The notes under the pieces: model-generated
Database searches by the model: none
What the model saw: the letters and a program-made list of their open reading frames with translations, nothing else
What the model was told of the DNA's origin: nothing
Translations under genes and position numbers: made by a program
Part shown: one piece after another, positions 1 through 11,300 of the stretch
Layout: each line of letters begins with the position of its first letter
How positions within the stretch are numbered: the first letter of the stretch is position 1
NCBI GenBank assembly: GCA_036897485.1
Contig: JAYMTF010000540.1
Location: 1-34,165 of the forward strand
Source of the DNA: Pelargonium nanum
Lineage: Eukaryota > Streptophyta > Magnoliopsida > Geraniales > Geraniaceae
Reading direction: 5' to 3'
DNA: 34,165 bases

Positions 1-34
<34 letters not shown>
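1..34. repeat. (AT)n microsatellite
   Basis: Seventeen uninterrupted AT dinucleotides at the window edge; the tract may extend further left. Simple low-complexity DNA with no other visible role. Confidence 0.95.
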
Positions 35-39
<5 letters not shown>

Positions 40-2611
40 TAGGTTAGAGGTGGCGTCTTTAGTGTAGAAAGAGTCTACATGGAAAATGGCAGCACTGAGA
101 CACATACACAAAAACCAATTTTATATTAATGAAGTTTATTATATGACAATTACATTTCTAATTTAATTAATTACTATATGTTGAGAAATGAACAACAATA
201 AAAATACAAAAATTATTTGAAATTAAACTTGAAATCAAGATTGCTTTTGAGGTGTGGGAGACAAAAAGGGTCATAGTGGTTCAAGAAGGAATTGAGCAGA
301 CACAAAAATCCATGGATTATTGACCAAATAATTTTGGTTATATTAGGGTTTTTGTTTGGAGATGTTGCTTGTGATTAATGATTGGTTTTAATGGTTTTAA
401 GGTATTTTTGTGTGTGTGTGTGTGATAAATATGGATTTTAATTCACCAACTCTCTGCATTTGGACAATGTCAAGAAGACAATTGCAAGCATATCCAAGAC
501 AACAACGTGACTGCTAATTTCTACCAAATCATTTGTTTTCTAATCATTCAATTGTTTAAGTGCATTGTATTATATTTACTAAAACAACTAAAAATAGGTT
601 TTTATAATTTTTATAACTGATGCGTCTATTTTGAATCGTCGTCAACGGAAAATTAGAGTTAATGAAATGAACGGAACCAATATTGATTATGAAACATGTG
701 TTAGGTCTTGAACACTTGAAATTTTCGGATGAGCTTTGATTTTGAGCTCTTGAATTAGGGCATGATGCATTCACATCACAAATAAAAGCACACTGTTAAG
801 TAAAATCTAGAGAGAATGAAAATGTGAAACTATAGCAAATGAATTCTGAGTGAAAAATGATCTATTGCCCGTTGGATTGATGAGGTATTTATACTCACAA
901 ACTGTAAGTAGAGGGTGATGTGAGTTATTCATTTGTCCTGATTCAATCTGTCTTTGTGTCTTATTCATTGATTCATTACATGCCTCATCGTGGGCTTTTT
1001 TCAAGCTCATACTTGGTGCGATTATTCCTTGAAATGTTTGGCTTAGCTCGAATTATGACTGTCACTTTGAGTGAGAATAATATGCTTATGCGAGACACAT
1101 AATAACCGTTAAGAACCATCATTTGATAACATGTAAAGAACGAATGGAACTTAACTAAAATCTAGTTAGTCGGAATATAGTTGTGGATTATAAATTGGTG
1201 GAGAGGTATCAATGTACAAGTATTGTTCGGGTTATTTTTACTTTTTCGTTACAAAATAATGTCTATTTTAACTGTTCTGTTTCGATTCAACTGACAACTT
1301 GGCTAACAGACAGATTCAATCTTCCATGTAAAATTTTAAAATGTTGGAATACTCATGTGACCTAAAATTGAAGGTTGATTAGAAGGTAGAGGAGGAGATG
1401 AGATGAGGTTGGTATTGGACTATTGGTGGTGATGAATGATGATTTGATATAGATGTTGATGGGGACTTGAACTTGACTATGGTGATAGCTTTCCTTTATC
1501 CCATGCTATGCTCTTCAATTCACTTTCACTAAAACATCCTCTTTGACAGGTTTTTTTGCATCCCCAAATCCCCCATTCTTTCTTACCCTTTTGCTTCTTC
1601 TTTTCTCATTATTATTTTCTTTTTTTTGTTACTTCCTCTTCACTCATTCATTACATTAGAGGCATATATTTATTTATAGATTACACACAGATATCTAGTT
1701 TTGCCTTTGCTCTGTTCAATTTCTGGGTTTCTATTTAAGGAAAGGTCATGATGATGCCACTGACACCAGACAATGTGGGAACTATGCAAAACATCATATT
1801 TGTTGGGAAACACAATTAATATTATTATTGTTATTATGTCAATATATTAATTTGCAATAAGAACCCTATTTTGTTTAATTATTGAATGTGATGAATTCTC
1901 TATCTAATCATCATCTTGTTTGCAATATATATGCATGTTTTTCACTTCTTGCTTCTTAACAAAATTGTGCACAAACTCAAGCAATTACCTTTGAGGAATG
2001 GATTCATGTTTGGAGAGATAAAAGAGACATTGCAAGATAACCAGTTGATATATATATGCATGGTTACAAATTAAACAACCCTCGCAATAGTTGATCGTGT
2101 GCACGAGACTCTTATTGATATTAATTAATATAGTGTTGGAAATGTTCATTTATACACATAACGTTATATACTTAAATAGACTTTTTCATATTCTAACTCA
2201 AGAATTGGGATTGAACCGATCTATTCACTGTGGTATTCGGTTCATACATCTGAGAGAATTCAATTTTTTATCTAATCTTAAATTGATGAACACTCGTAGT
2301 TACAAACCAATATTTGTAGGGTTGCATCAAAACATACATGTATGAGCATATTATTTTTCAACTATTCATAGTAGTTAATAAGATGAATAATAATAACAAT
2401 AAACTTGACTCATCAATCTAATATATATAATCATGGAAAACATGAAAACACAAGGTTCTGATAATTAAACAAGTAGACAAAAAGTGAAACTCTACTTTGT
2501 CACAAAATGCATGGTGCAATAAGAAGCTAAAATCAAAGCCAAAGTGTCCAAAGAACATAACACACACACACACAAAACAACAACAACAACAACAACAACC
2601 TAGCTACATAG
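35..2611. other. Intergenic region without a recognisable gene
   Basis: AT-rich DNA with only short open frames that resemble nothing I know. It contains GT (411-423), pyrimidine-rich (1555-1630) and CA/CAA (2560-2600) simple tracts. On the minus strand a TATA-like GTATAAATACC lies near 883-895, followed by a pyrimidine-rich stretch and a short open frame. That arrangement could be a promoter or an LTR fragment, but no matching second LTR or coding domain is visible. The 2560-2611 part is probably the 3' UTR of the zinc-finger gene. Confidence 0.5.
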
Positions 2612-3124
2612 CTAATTAGAATATCCAAGTCTAAGCTCCAAATCCAAATCCAAATCCAAATCCTCCTTTGGATCTCTAAACAAACCCATGTTAAGGTCTA
2701 ACCTAACTTTATCTCCATCACCACCACCACCACCACCACCACAATGAGCTCCAGCTGAAGCTGTCATGATCTTCCTCACCTTTGTCACTTTCTCATGGTG
2801 TTGTTGGCTCATCAAGAAATGATGATGTGAGCTAGAGCTCTTGCATTTGCTTGCAGAAGGAGAAGAAGATGATGATGAAGAAGATGAAGAAGAAAATTTA
2901 GAGTAATTGATCATGGGTTGGTTGTGATGTTCAAGAGAGGCAAGTTTGGCTCTCTCTCTCCTGTGAACATTCATGTGACCACCAAGAGCTTGTGCTGACC
3001 TGAATTGCCTCTTGCAAAAGCTACATCCAAAGCTACTTTGAGGCCATGTTGAGGAACCAAAGTTGCTACTACCATTCATGTCCCATTTGTCACTCTTCAC
3101 CATTTTGCTTGCTTGCTTGATCAT
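2612..3124 (-). CDS. SUPERMAN-like single C2H2 zinc-finger transcriptional repressor
   Basis: Single-exon protein of 170 residues. One plant Q-type C2H2 finger spans about residues 34-54: CSFC, then QALGGH, then a second His after three residues, followed by a basic RRERAKL stretch. The QALGGH core is the plant-specific DNA-contact motif of the SUPERMAN/RBE/TAC1/LATE group. The middle is low complexity (a run of about 12 Ser, a His patch, seven Gly). Two EAR-type repression motifs follow: LDLNMGL at about 142-148 and LDLELRL at about 160-166, the usual C-terminus of this subfamily. By family knowledge it would be a nuclear repressor acting in organ development or flowering time, recruiting TOPLESS-type corepressors. 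ATG at 3124 is the first ATG downstream of the TATA box; an in-frame Met lies seven codons later. The exact ortholog cannot be fixed by eye. Confidence 0.9.
   Translation of the reverse strand: MIKQASKMVKSDKWDMNGSSNFGSSTWPQSSFGCSFCKRQFRSAQALGGHMNVHRRERAKLASLEHHNQPMINYSKFSSSSSSSSSSSPSASKCKSSSSHHHFLMSQQHHEKVTKVRKIMTASAGAHCGGGGGGGDGDKVRLDLNMGLFRDPKEDLDLDLDLELRLGYSN
2636..2661 (-). repeat. Hexanucleotide repeat coding an Asp-Leu run
   Basis: Four tandem copies of TCCAAA on the plus strand encode the DLDLDLD run just before the terminal EAR motif of the zinc-finger protein. It is the part most likely to vary in length. Confidence 0.8.
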
Positions 3125-3177
3125 ATCTAAAGAAACAAGAAAACAAAGTCACAATAATTAAGTAGTAGTAGTAGTAG

Positions 3178-3205
3178 AAGAGAGAGAGAGAGAGAGAGAG
3201 AGAGA
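3178..3205. repeat. (GA)n microsatellite in the 5' leader of the zinc-finger gene
   Basis: An uninterrupted GA tract, read as (TC)n on the transcribed strand. It lies between the TATA box and the ATG at 3124. CT-rich leaders are common in plant genes. Confidence 0.9.
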
Positions 3206-3220
3206 TGGTGTTATGGTATT

Positions 3221-3237
3221 GTGTATATATATAAAAG
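3221..3237 (-). promoter_or_regulatory. TATA box of the zinc-finger gene
   Basis: The minus strand reads TTTTATATATATAC about 100 bp upstream of the ATG at 3124, with the CT-rich leader between. This is a typical plant core-promoter arrangement. Confidence 0.55.
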
Positions 3238-3278
3238 TATGAACTACACCAAGAGTAGCTAGAGAGAGTTTGGTTCAA

Positions 3279-4137
3279 TTTATTGGGTGTAAAAGCTGAT
3301 GATGAAATGGAAGACCTCTGATAAAATGTGTACTAGTGATTGATTTGTGATGATGATGATGATCACTTGCAATATATGCTGTAAATGGATATTACTTGAG
3401 CAGTACAGTGTAGAACTTAGTGAGCCACTCTTTGTTCCTTTTGTGCATTTCTAGCATGCTTTTATATATACATCCACATGTATGTATGTAATGTGGATGT
3501 ATCATGTATGCATATTTATGTTATTGCACATATATTTCAATATTTTCCCAAAAATACAAAAAATAATTTCATTCCTCTAATTTGAGTTTATTGGTAGTAC
3601 CTGCACAAATGACCACATATATCGCTCCCGAACCACCTTCGACCGTCAGATTAGATGGTTGAAAGGCAGAGTGAACTCTTAAAAGAGAGAATATGTGAAC
3701 AAAATACGAAAAAGTTTAAAAATTACTCTCCTTGATATATTATTGAGGATATTTATAAATGTAATGTGGTTGTAATTAGAGTGTGACCCTTGGTGGAGTC
3801 ACTTGTGCCGTTGCTCGGATACTATCTTGTTTATCTCAAATTACGAGTCTCAATTTTGGTTAGGTAGCCAGCTCGACTTGGCTATAATATCTACGTGTTT
3901 TTAGAGACAACATGACTGATAATTTTTTTTCAAAATTTTACTAATGATTTCTAAAGAACACTTATTTTGAGATATCTGATACAGGAAAGTATTTATCTTT
4001 TCGAATAACAAAGTAAAAAAGAAAAGAAAAGGAATATTCATTTGTAATGTGAAAGTTGATTATGAATATATGTAGGGAGGCTACTCTTGAATATCCTTCT
4101 TTTAACTTTGAAGGCTTTTAACTTCACTTTACCAATG
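3279..4137. other. Intergenic: upstream region of two divergent genes
   Basis: AT-rich DNA between the zinc-finger gene (minus) and the small open frame at 4268 (plus). A TGATGATGATGATGAT tract lies at 3346-3362 and direct copies of TGTGGATGT near 3470-3500. No coding domain or RNA gene is seen. Confidence 0.5.
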
Positions 4138-4146
4138 TATATATAG
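4138..4146 (+). promoter_or_regulatory. TATA box upstream of the small secreted ORF
   Basis: TATATATAG is followed about 25-30 bp downstream by a pyrimidine-rich possible start region and a leader of roughly 95 nt. This is the main support for transcription of the following open frame. Confidence 0.45.
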
Positions 4147-4267
4147 TAGGTACTCACTTCCATTCACTTCTCCTTTGGCTCCCTCTAAAGTACTTTAGAG
4201 AACAAAACAAAGCCACCATCAAAATTATTCTTCTTTACCAATAAGGAGTGTGATTGTGAGATGGTTC

Positions 4268-4552
4268 ATGGCTTGTTTTGCTCTGGTTCTTGTACTATAC
4301 CTCACCTCTCAACCTTACCAATTGGTTCATTTGTGTCCCTCCCTTTTCATGACTCATCTTAGACTTCAATCTGAAAAGACTCACTCAATGCAATTAAAGC
4401 CTCAATCATTTCTTTTCCTTTCAACAACAACAAAACTGGAAGAAAATTATGACCCCTTTGATCGTTTTGCATATCAATATTTCGAATTTCGAACGAACTT
4501 AGTTCACACACAACGTCTTAGAAGTGACTCAAATTTGAGAATTCAAGTATGA
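4268..4552 (+). CDS. Possible small secreted protein, unknown
   Basis: Open frame of 95 codons including the stop. The N-terminus (ACFALVLVLYLTSQ) is hydrophobic like a signal peptide; the remainder is polar and ends in a basic, Arg-rich segment. I do not recognise the family; no CLE, CEP, IDA or RGF motif is visible. A TATA box lies about 125 bp upstream. Against it: the first ATG of the inferred transcript is at 4261 in another frame, in a stronger context, and opens a short ORF. The in-frame triplet at 4250 is GTG, so translation from there would need a non-AUG start or an ancestral ATG since lost. It may be a genuine orphan secreted peptide, a decayed one, or chance. Confidence 0.35.
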   Translation: MACFALVLVLYLTSQPYQLVHLCPSLFMTHLRLQSEKTHSMQLKPQSFLFLSTTTKLEENYDPFDRFAYQYFEFRTNLVHTQRLRSDSNLRIQV

Positions 4553-4650
4553 ATATTAGAAAACAAAAACAGAGGACAAAATGGGCTTGTTGCTAAACTT
4601 TGGGCCTGAAGCCCATCTAACAAGAACTGGCGACACTGTAAAAAATTGAG

Positions 4651-4656
4651 AAAAAA
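4651..4656 (-). terminator. Pol III T-run terminator of tRNA-Glu
   Basis: Six T residues on the minus strand directly follow the discriminator base. Confidence 0.85.
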
Positions 4657-4728
4657 TTCCATTGCCGGGAATCGAACCCGGGTCTCCTGGGTGAAAGCCA
4701 GATATCCTAACCGCTGGACGACAATGGA
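4657..4728 (-). tRNA. tRNA-Glu (anticodon UUC)
   Basis: A complete 72-nt cloverleaf on the minus strand. The 7-bp acceptor stem TCCATTG/CAATGGA pairs perfectly. The anticodon loop CTTTCAC carries TTC (plus-strand 4693-4695) on a 5-bp stem, and the T arm is CCGGG-TTCGATT-CCCGG. The A and B box segments are intact and a T6 run for Pol III termination follows immediately (4651-4656). It closely matches plant nuclear tRNA-Glu(UUC) as I remember it, with an A-T pair where I recall G-C at the fourth acceptor position. CCA is not encoded, as expected for a nuclear gene. Confidence 0.96.
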
Positions 4729-4825
4729 TGATATGACACATGAGCTCATATTCAAGTACTTAATCACAAATCATTGCTATACAATAAGGAAATTATATTA
4801 AACAAACTGTAGATACATTTAAGCT

Positions 4826-5000
4826 GACAATTTGAATCCAACCCGTGGACATGCGTAAAATCAATCTGATTCAATCCGACTAATTTTCGGGTTGGATCCG
4901 ATTTATTCTACAAAAACACATATCAGATCGGACAAATCCACACATTTTACACTAAAATCCGATCTGAAATCCAAAGTTCCACCTCTAAGTTACATAAGAT
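4826..5000 (-). repeat. Dispersed repeat relic, copy 1 (inverted)
   Basis: Read on the minus strand, it ends with TGTCCACGGGTTGGATTC then AAATTGTCAGCT, matching the end of the copy at 31320-31560. Interior words such as GGATCCGA and ACAAAA also recur. It looks like an old non-autonomous element, class unknown. Confidence 0.5.
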
Positions 5001-5380
5001 GTTAAGCTAACTGCAACTAACCTACAGTTCACTATGATTCTGTATATGCATTTTTTTCCTTGCTAGGCTTACCTCTATGATTTTCCATCCACAACAATCC
5101 TATATGATGAGTATGCAACCTTTAGGTTACCTATTCTATAATGCTGAAATTTTCCCTTACGATTGCCTGGGCGAATAGTCTCGAGATACATGTAATGTAT
5201 AGCTCGAAGACGCCTCACATTATAATTGAAAAAAAATGGATACATTTCTTCAGAAGAAGTCATCAAATGCTCCTTCCTTGTTACGAGTCTTCGGTTCTGC
5301 ACAGAAAGAAGCATACACATCTTATGCAGATGGAAATCGGCGTCTTTTAAGTTGTAAGCACAAGAATTGTTTGAATGGAG
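5001..5380. other. Region downstream of the myosin stop codon, probable 3' UTR
   Basis: On the minus strand an 81-codon open frame covers 5320-5075, but it resembles no myosin tail and is preceded by no clear acceptor in the right phase. It is best read as 3' UTR and flanking DNA. A donor-like GT at about 5431-5430 in the last coding exon leaves open a spliced alternative C-terminus. Confidence 0.4.
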
Positions 5381-8300
5381 TCATTTCTCTTCCGAAATGT
5401 GAGAATTTCTAACACGGGTAAAGCTAGACTGACCTGAAATATCTACTCCTGAATTATCCTCGACCATGCCTTGGAGAGCATCGGGACTGAGGGTAGAGAT
5501 GTTTACAGCTGGAAACGCTGAATCAGAGTCGCCAGATGAAGCTTCGGAGTTATGGGAAGTAGCATCAGCTTGATCATTTGATGAAGCGCGCAAGATTGTC
5601 TTCAACTCTGAGAATTGGTCTGAGAGGGAATATATCATCCTGAGAAGCACTAGATCAGATTTAGTATCAGTCAAATAACAAGTCGGAGCCTCTAAAAATA
5701 AAAGATTAAAGCAGTTACAGTTGATGCAAATATTGAATTGCATAGGAACTTGCTGCGGAAACTTGTCATAGGTTGGTAAAGTCATAGCAATCAAACATGA
5801 TTACGTTTGGATACTACCTTTTCAAAGAGACTTGCAGTCTTTTAACTCTTTTTTCAGCTTCTCTTAGCTTTTTGCGTCTTTTTTCACTTGATTCATGTGC
5901 TTCTGCATATTTTCTTTCTAGCTCATCAGCTCCTTCCTTCTGCGCCTGCAACAAGGCCTGTGTTGAAGAGACTAGGTTAAGTGTAAATATATTATGGTAA
6001 TGGGATTCATGAACCATAAATAGGAACTTAACGAAGGACATTAACATGACTGTTTGTTTTCAGAAGTAAACTTTGGCAGAAGTATCAGCATTACCTTCAA
6101 ATTTTCAACTTCTGCAGCTAAAGCCTGGATCTTGTCATCACCTTGCAAAGGAGTTTCAGGTTCTTTAACAGTAGGACATGCCTCTTCAACCGTTTTCTCG
6201 ACAGACACTTCAACCGTTTTCTCGACAGACACTTCAACCGTTTTCTCGACAGCTTCTTCAACCGTTTTCTCAACAGCTTCTTCAACCCTTTTCTCGACAG
6301 CCTGTTCAAACTTTTTTTCAACAGCCTCTTCAACCTTTTTCTCGACGGCCTCTTCGACCTTTTTCTCGACAGCCTCCTCAACCTTTTTCTCGACAGTCTC
6401 TTCAACCTTTTTCTCCACGGCTTCGTCAAACGACCTCTCCACAGACTCACATTCCTTGACAGGCAACACGTCAGTTTCATCTTTGTTTTCCAGCAACTTT
6501 CTTCTGTGCCATGTTACTTCTGGGTAAGTCTGAGGGCATTATTTTGAACACCATTAGTGGCTTCACAGGTCACATATCAAGCAGCATAAAGTTCATCATA
6601 GCAAATGTTTCAACTTCATTAACAGTGTCATCATCATCACCATTCAAGCTACCCATAGGCAAGGGTTACTTATTATCATCAAACATCATGCGAGCCATAT
6701 CCAGTACATAAAGTCAAACCATGGCATAAAAGCTTCAATCTATATGCTGCCACAGATTGTCGAGCATAAGTTAAAAGTTCAAATTTGAAACTTCCTGGCA
6801 TTAAAAATGTAAAATGGTTGTTTTCTCAATATGTACATGTATCCCAAAGATCATGTCAGTTCCTCCACATTTTCAGTTTGTCTTTGCTTCTCAGAGTTAC
6901 CTTTCACTCGGAGGTGCAGGATAGTATCCAATCGGAAAAAGGAAAATAGCATGCAGACTGGTAAGGAATCAAACAGTGTTATATGTTTCTATTGTTAGTA
7001 AGTTAATAGTATAAGCCCTTCGTTCGTAACAATAAATAGAAACTAATAACATATCGTAAAGTTATCCATCTGATGTAGAATGAATATATCTCATTATCTT
7101 TGACTAGAAGTCGCTATAATTACTGATCAAAGGGTTTCGTCCAATTCAATTAGTACATGTGTATACATAATATAAATTTGGGCCTACAAAAATGTATTTA
7201 CTACATATATTTCATATGTAATAGTCTCATAGTTCCTAATTCATCCATGGATATATACAACAACAAAAGCAAAATTCTCTAAATACCATTTTGGGAGTTT
7301 CACACATGCCAGACTATAGAACATAATAGTCCTTGCATGACTTGAAACAAGTAATCTTACACATGGCAATACTCGTGTCAGATGCAGATGTGACAATGTT
7401 AGAAATATTAACTAAATTAAAATTAAGGGCAAGAGTATACTTATACCTACCATGTTTAAAATCGGAAGCCCTTTTTTAAACTTCCATCGGATTTGAGTAA
7501 AAATTGTTGCTTTCCGCAGGTTCTTATAGTATGAGAATGCCTTATAACCACGCCAATACGTCTGCACGTATTTTTTTTAAAAGTAATTACCAACTAAGTA
7601 ATTATCTTTCTTGGAGAATATGGAAATAGGTGAATATTGGTAATAACCTGTATCTTCTTGGCTGCTTTCGTTTTCCCTCTATATCTGAAATCAAGACGAG
7701 CACTCATTGCTCGCATACCTGTCTGCAGGACAACTGCAGAGGACTTGACTTCATTGTAGGATCTTCTGCACGTTAGTCGACGCAAACTTTTCTGAATGTT
7801 TATAGCGGATTTTTCCTTCTTCATGTTCTTATACATTTTGCGAGCCAGTTGCCCTGAAGTCATGAGAAAATTCAACATGAAACTGTATGTTTAAGAGCAA
7901 TTAACTTTAGCAGCCAACCAGGGCCAAAGTCCCAATGGAACAAAAGCTATAGACATGTTTAAGAGGACCAAATTGTTAGTGAATGTACCTGTTAATTCAT
8001 GGCTACACCTAACTCACTAAATATGTTAGTACATCTCAAGGGATCTGGTAACACAATTTCCACTAGACTCACCTCTCCATTGGGATTGTACGCGGATAGA
8101 AGCACTCCGCAAGGAAAAGAAATGTTTTCGAGTAAGATGAGTTTTAATCTGCCTCTGAATAGTCTCTGCTGAGGTTTTTAGTAACCTTGATTTGTGTGCA
8201 TCTAACTCAGCCATATGACCAGCTCTTAAGAACACCTTTGTTTTCCCTATCTACAAAACCAGTTAGGGGTCATGTTTCTTAGCAAGTTCAGTCGTATATC

Positions 8301-11300
8301 AATAATGCAAAAAAGGAACTTCCTTAAAAATATTAAATGCTGGTGTGAACTGAATATACTGAGGCAAGTTTATCAGACAACCCGAATTACCAAGGATATT
8401 TTTTTATCAAAGAAAAAGAATCAGAGATTAAAGTTGTAAAATAAGGTTTAGTAGAGCAAGTTTACTACAAAATGCAGGTTTTGGTATTACCTGATACCCT
8501 TTAACATTCATCTTCTCCAGAACCCATTTACATGCAACATTTTCATCATAGCTGCTCATAGGTGCAGTTATGTTGCATTAAAAAAAAACACAGCAAAAGC
8601 CAACAAGAAATTGAGTTACCAAGAGAAAAGGTTTATATTTATTCAATTTCTATAGTTAGTTTGGAATTGGTTACCTCCCTTTGAAAATCTCTAGTGCAAG
8701 AACAGCAAATCGAGTTAGGAATTCATCGAAGGTCAATCGAGCAGGGAATCCTCCACCTTTGATTTTAATTGCCTCCATAACACCCTACATAGTTAACAAT
8801 CAGCATTAAATGGCCAGGTGTTAACAAAATAACAGTTAAGTATAACATAATGTTTTACTTACACCAGAGCGTAGTTGTCCCAGTACACAGAGATTATCAA
8901 ATACGGCAGGTTGTAATCCATTATTTGGCTTCACACATCTAATGAAGTGAGGTTCTGTAGAATTAAGTGTATCCATCAATTGTTGTAGTTGTTGCTGCAT
9001 CAATTAGGTCAGAACAACAGGTTTTATCTGTTCAGAGTAGTGTGGACATCGTATTTTGACGACATATGGCATGGCTCAATAAAATTATCTTTTAGTAAAT
9101 GTAATTAATAAGGTAAAAACCCACCATAGAAACAAGAATGGTAGAGAAAAAGATACCTTAAAACGAGAACCAATAGATGAGAACTTCGATAATTTGGGTG
9201 CCCCCTCAGATGTTTGAGGAAAAAGGCCTGCTATAAAAGAACATTTGGAAGCACTCAACAAATCTTGATGTTCAGGAACAACATAGTCTTTGTTTTTCTC
9301 TAAAAATTGCTCAGATTGATATTGAACCTGAAAAAAAGTGCATGGATTTGGAAAGGTAATGCTTAAATGCAATGGCTATCAACTTAGAAACTAACAAATT
9401 ATACCGCAAAGTACAGGAACCATAGGTCACCTCTCCTGCATAATGAACTATGGTAAAATCTGAGCGAGCCAATTTTGGCTTGATGAAGCGCTTGTGACCC
9501 ATGAATGTCTGATAAAGCTTTTCTGAAAATGTTTCATGAGTTGACTTTGGAAACATACTGTAAAAAGAAAACTTTCGTTCAAAGATTTTACAGATTTGGA
9601 ATGAAAAACTGTCACCCTACGAATTAGTTTAAAAGAAAAAAAAAAGAAACTTCAATAAAGAGCAAGTATGCTGCATTTCTGCTTCAATTAGTGAGGAAAA
9701 GGAAAAATGCATCAAGATCAAATTCCTTCAAGGACATACGCATAAAATACAGAATGGGAAATGTTACCATACGTCCATACCATGCTTCATCAAGCAAAGA
9801 AATGATCCCGCCTGGTTTCTGCAAAAGTACCATGAATTAGAGACCTGTGAAAGAGAGCTAATTCAGCAGATTGTGTACTGATAATTGAAGTGTTGAATGA
9901 GCTATACAGGCATATAATAAAAATATAAAATAATATAAATCCGAAAAAAAAATTCTTCACGTTTCAATCATATACTGTTCAGATTTGTGTCAACTTTTAG
10001 CAGTCTTTGCAAAACATAATGACTCAACATTTCAGGGATTTAAATCAGAGAGCATCAATCCAATAGACATTATTATCCAAGAAATTAACAATTGAAGATT
10101 AAAAGTAGACATGTGAATCACATAACTGGTAAACTCTATTCTAGCAGATGTTCATAAGCATATAACAAGTGCCATAATAGATATATTTTCTTCCACGTCC
10201 CACTGTGGGTTTAACAATACATCCTTGCTCTAACTTGAGTTTAAATCTGTATGCCATTTCAAATGTATCAAAACCAAATTCATGTAGTGATCTGCGAGTG
10301 ACATGCCTAACGGAGTGCCTTAAAATATGTTTTGCAGGCATTTCCTCTTCCATTAGATAGTGTGGCTTAGAGAATTATATTTAGCAAGCTGCTGAGTAAT
10401 CTAGATTCTATTCATTTTGAAACCCATTGTTCAAAATTTGTTTGGTAATTGAGTCAAGGATAGAAGCAAAAGGCTGCTGGATTTATTTCCAGAATGAGAG
10501 GGGGATGTTGAAATTTCATCTGAAATTCTTTACATGTGAAAATTTGTGACAATTAGCAAAAAAAAAAAAAAAAAAAAAATCTAAAAAAATCCAACATGTC
10601 TATCTAAAAGCAGGGACTGATACACATACAGATTTCAAATTATCAGAAAATCTAGGGTTGTAATAAAGTGCATTTGAACCACATTTTAAGTTGTCCAACT
10701 TCAACCAAATTGTTGAAGTATCCCACATTGAAAGTTAATGACCATTTGATATACTAATGGAACCTATTTGTGTAGCATGATCCATGTGCAGAACCCTTAG
10801 TGTTGTCAGACTGCAAGAATGCCAAAATCCAGAAGCAAGATCCACATGAGGAGCCTTTTACTGAGTTAATAATTGGAAAACGGTGGGAATAGATAAGTTT
10901 GATATGCTCCAAAAGTGACACAAATTAAGACAGGAACCAGAACCTTCTCAATTAGATCCAGAACGTCTTGATTATCAACGAATTCTATGTAGCTCCAACT
11001 AATATCTTCTTTTGCATATTCTTCTTGGTCCATCTTAAAGACATGCTGAAAATCCATCATAGCACTTAGATTATATGCTGAAAAAGAGATTTAATTTGAA
11101 GACATAAAATATCACTAACCTCATACCTGGTTGAAATGTTGTTGCAGCTTTTCATTAGTGAAGTTTATACAAAATTGCTCAAAACTGCATGATATACAAA
11201 TGTGAAATCAGAATAATAAAGTAAAATAGAGAAGCGGTTGAACTAAACGCCAGATCAGATATTATACTTATCAATCATCGTACCAATAACCAGATAGTGT

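Noticed and set aside
556-1140. Solo LTR or retrotransposon end on the minus strand
   Set aside because: A TATA-like site and pyrimidine tract exist, but there is no matching LTR pair, target duplication, primer site or coding domain.
1380-1800. Possible microRNA precursor or short gene
   Set aside because: No known plant microRNA sequence was recognised and no convincing long hairpin was found by eye.
4543-4767. Two minus-strand frames overlapping the tRNA
   Set aside because: The open frames come from the tRNA gene itself; such tRNA-derived peptides are spurious.
5640-5794. Upstream extension of the last myosin exon
   Set aside because: The acceptors at TTTTTAG give the wrong phase and hit a stop; CTTCTCAG at 5640 joins in phase 2 and keeps the frame.
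6054-6547. Long plus-strand frames (up to 157 codons, Ser/Thr/Phe-rich) opposite the myosin tail exon
   Set aside because: They are the reverse of the 24-bp coding repeat, which stays open in several frames. The minus frame joins the myosin exons in phase.
10141-10353. 70-codon basic frame in a myosin intron as a nested gene
   Set aside because: No family match and no splice or promoter evidence; recorded only as intron content.
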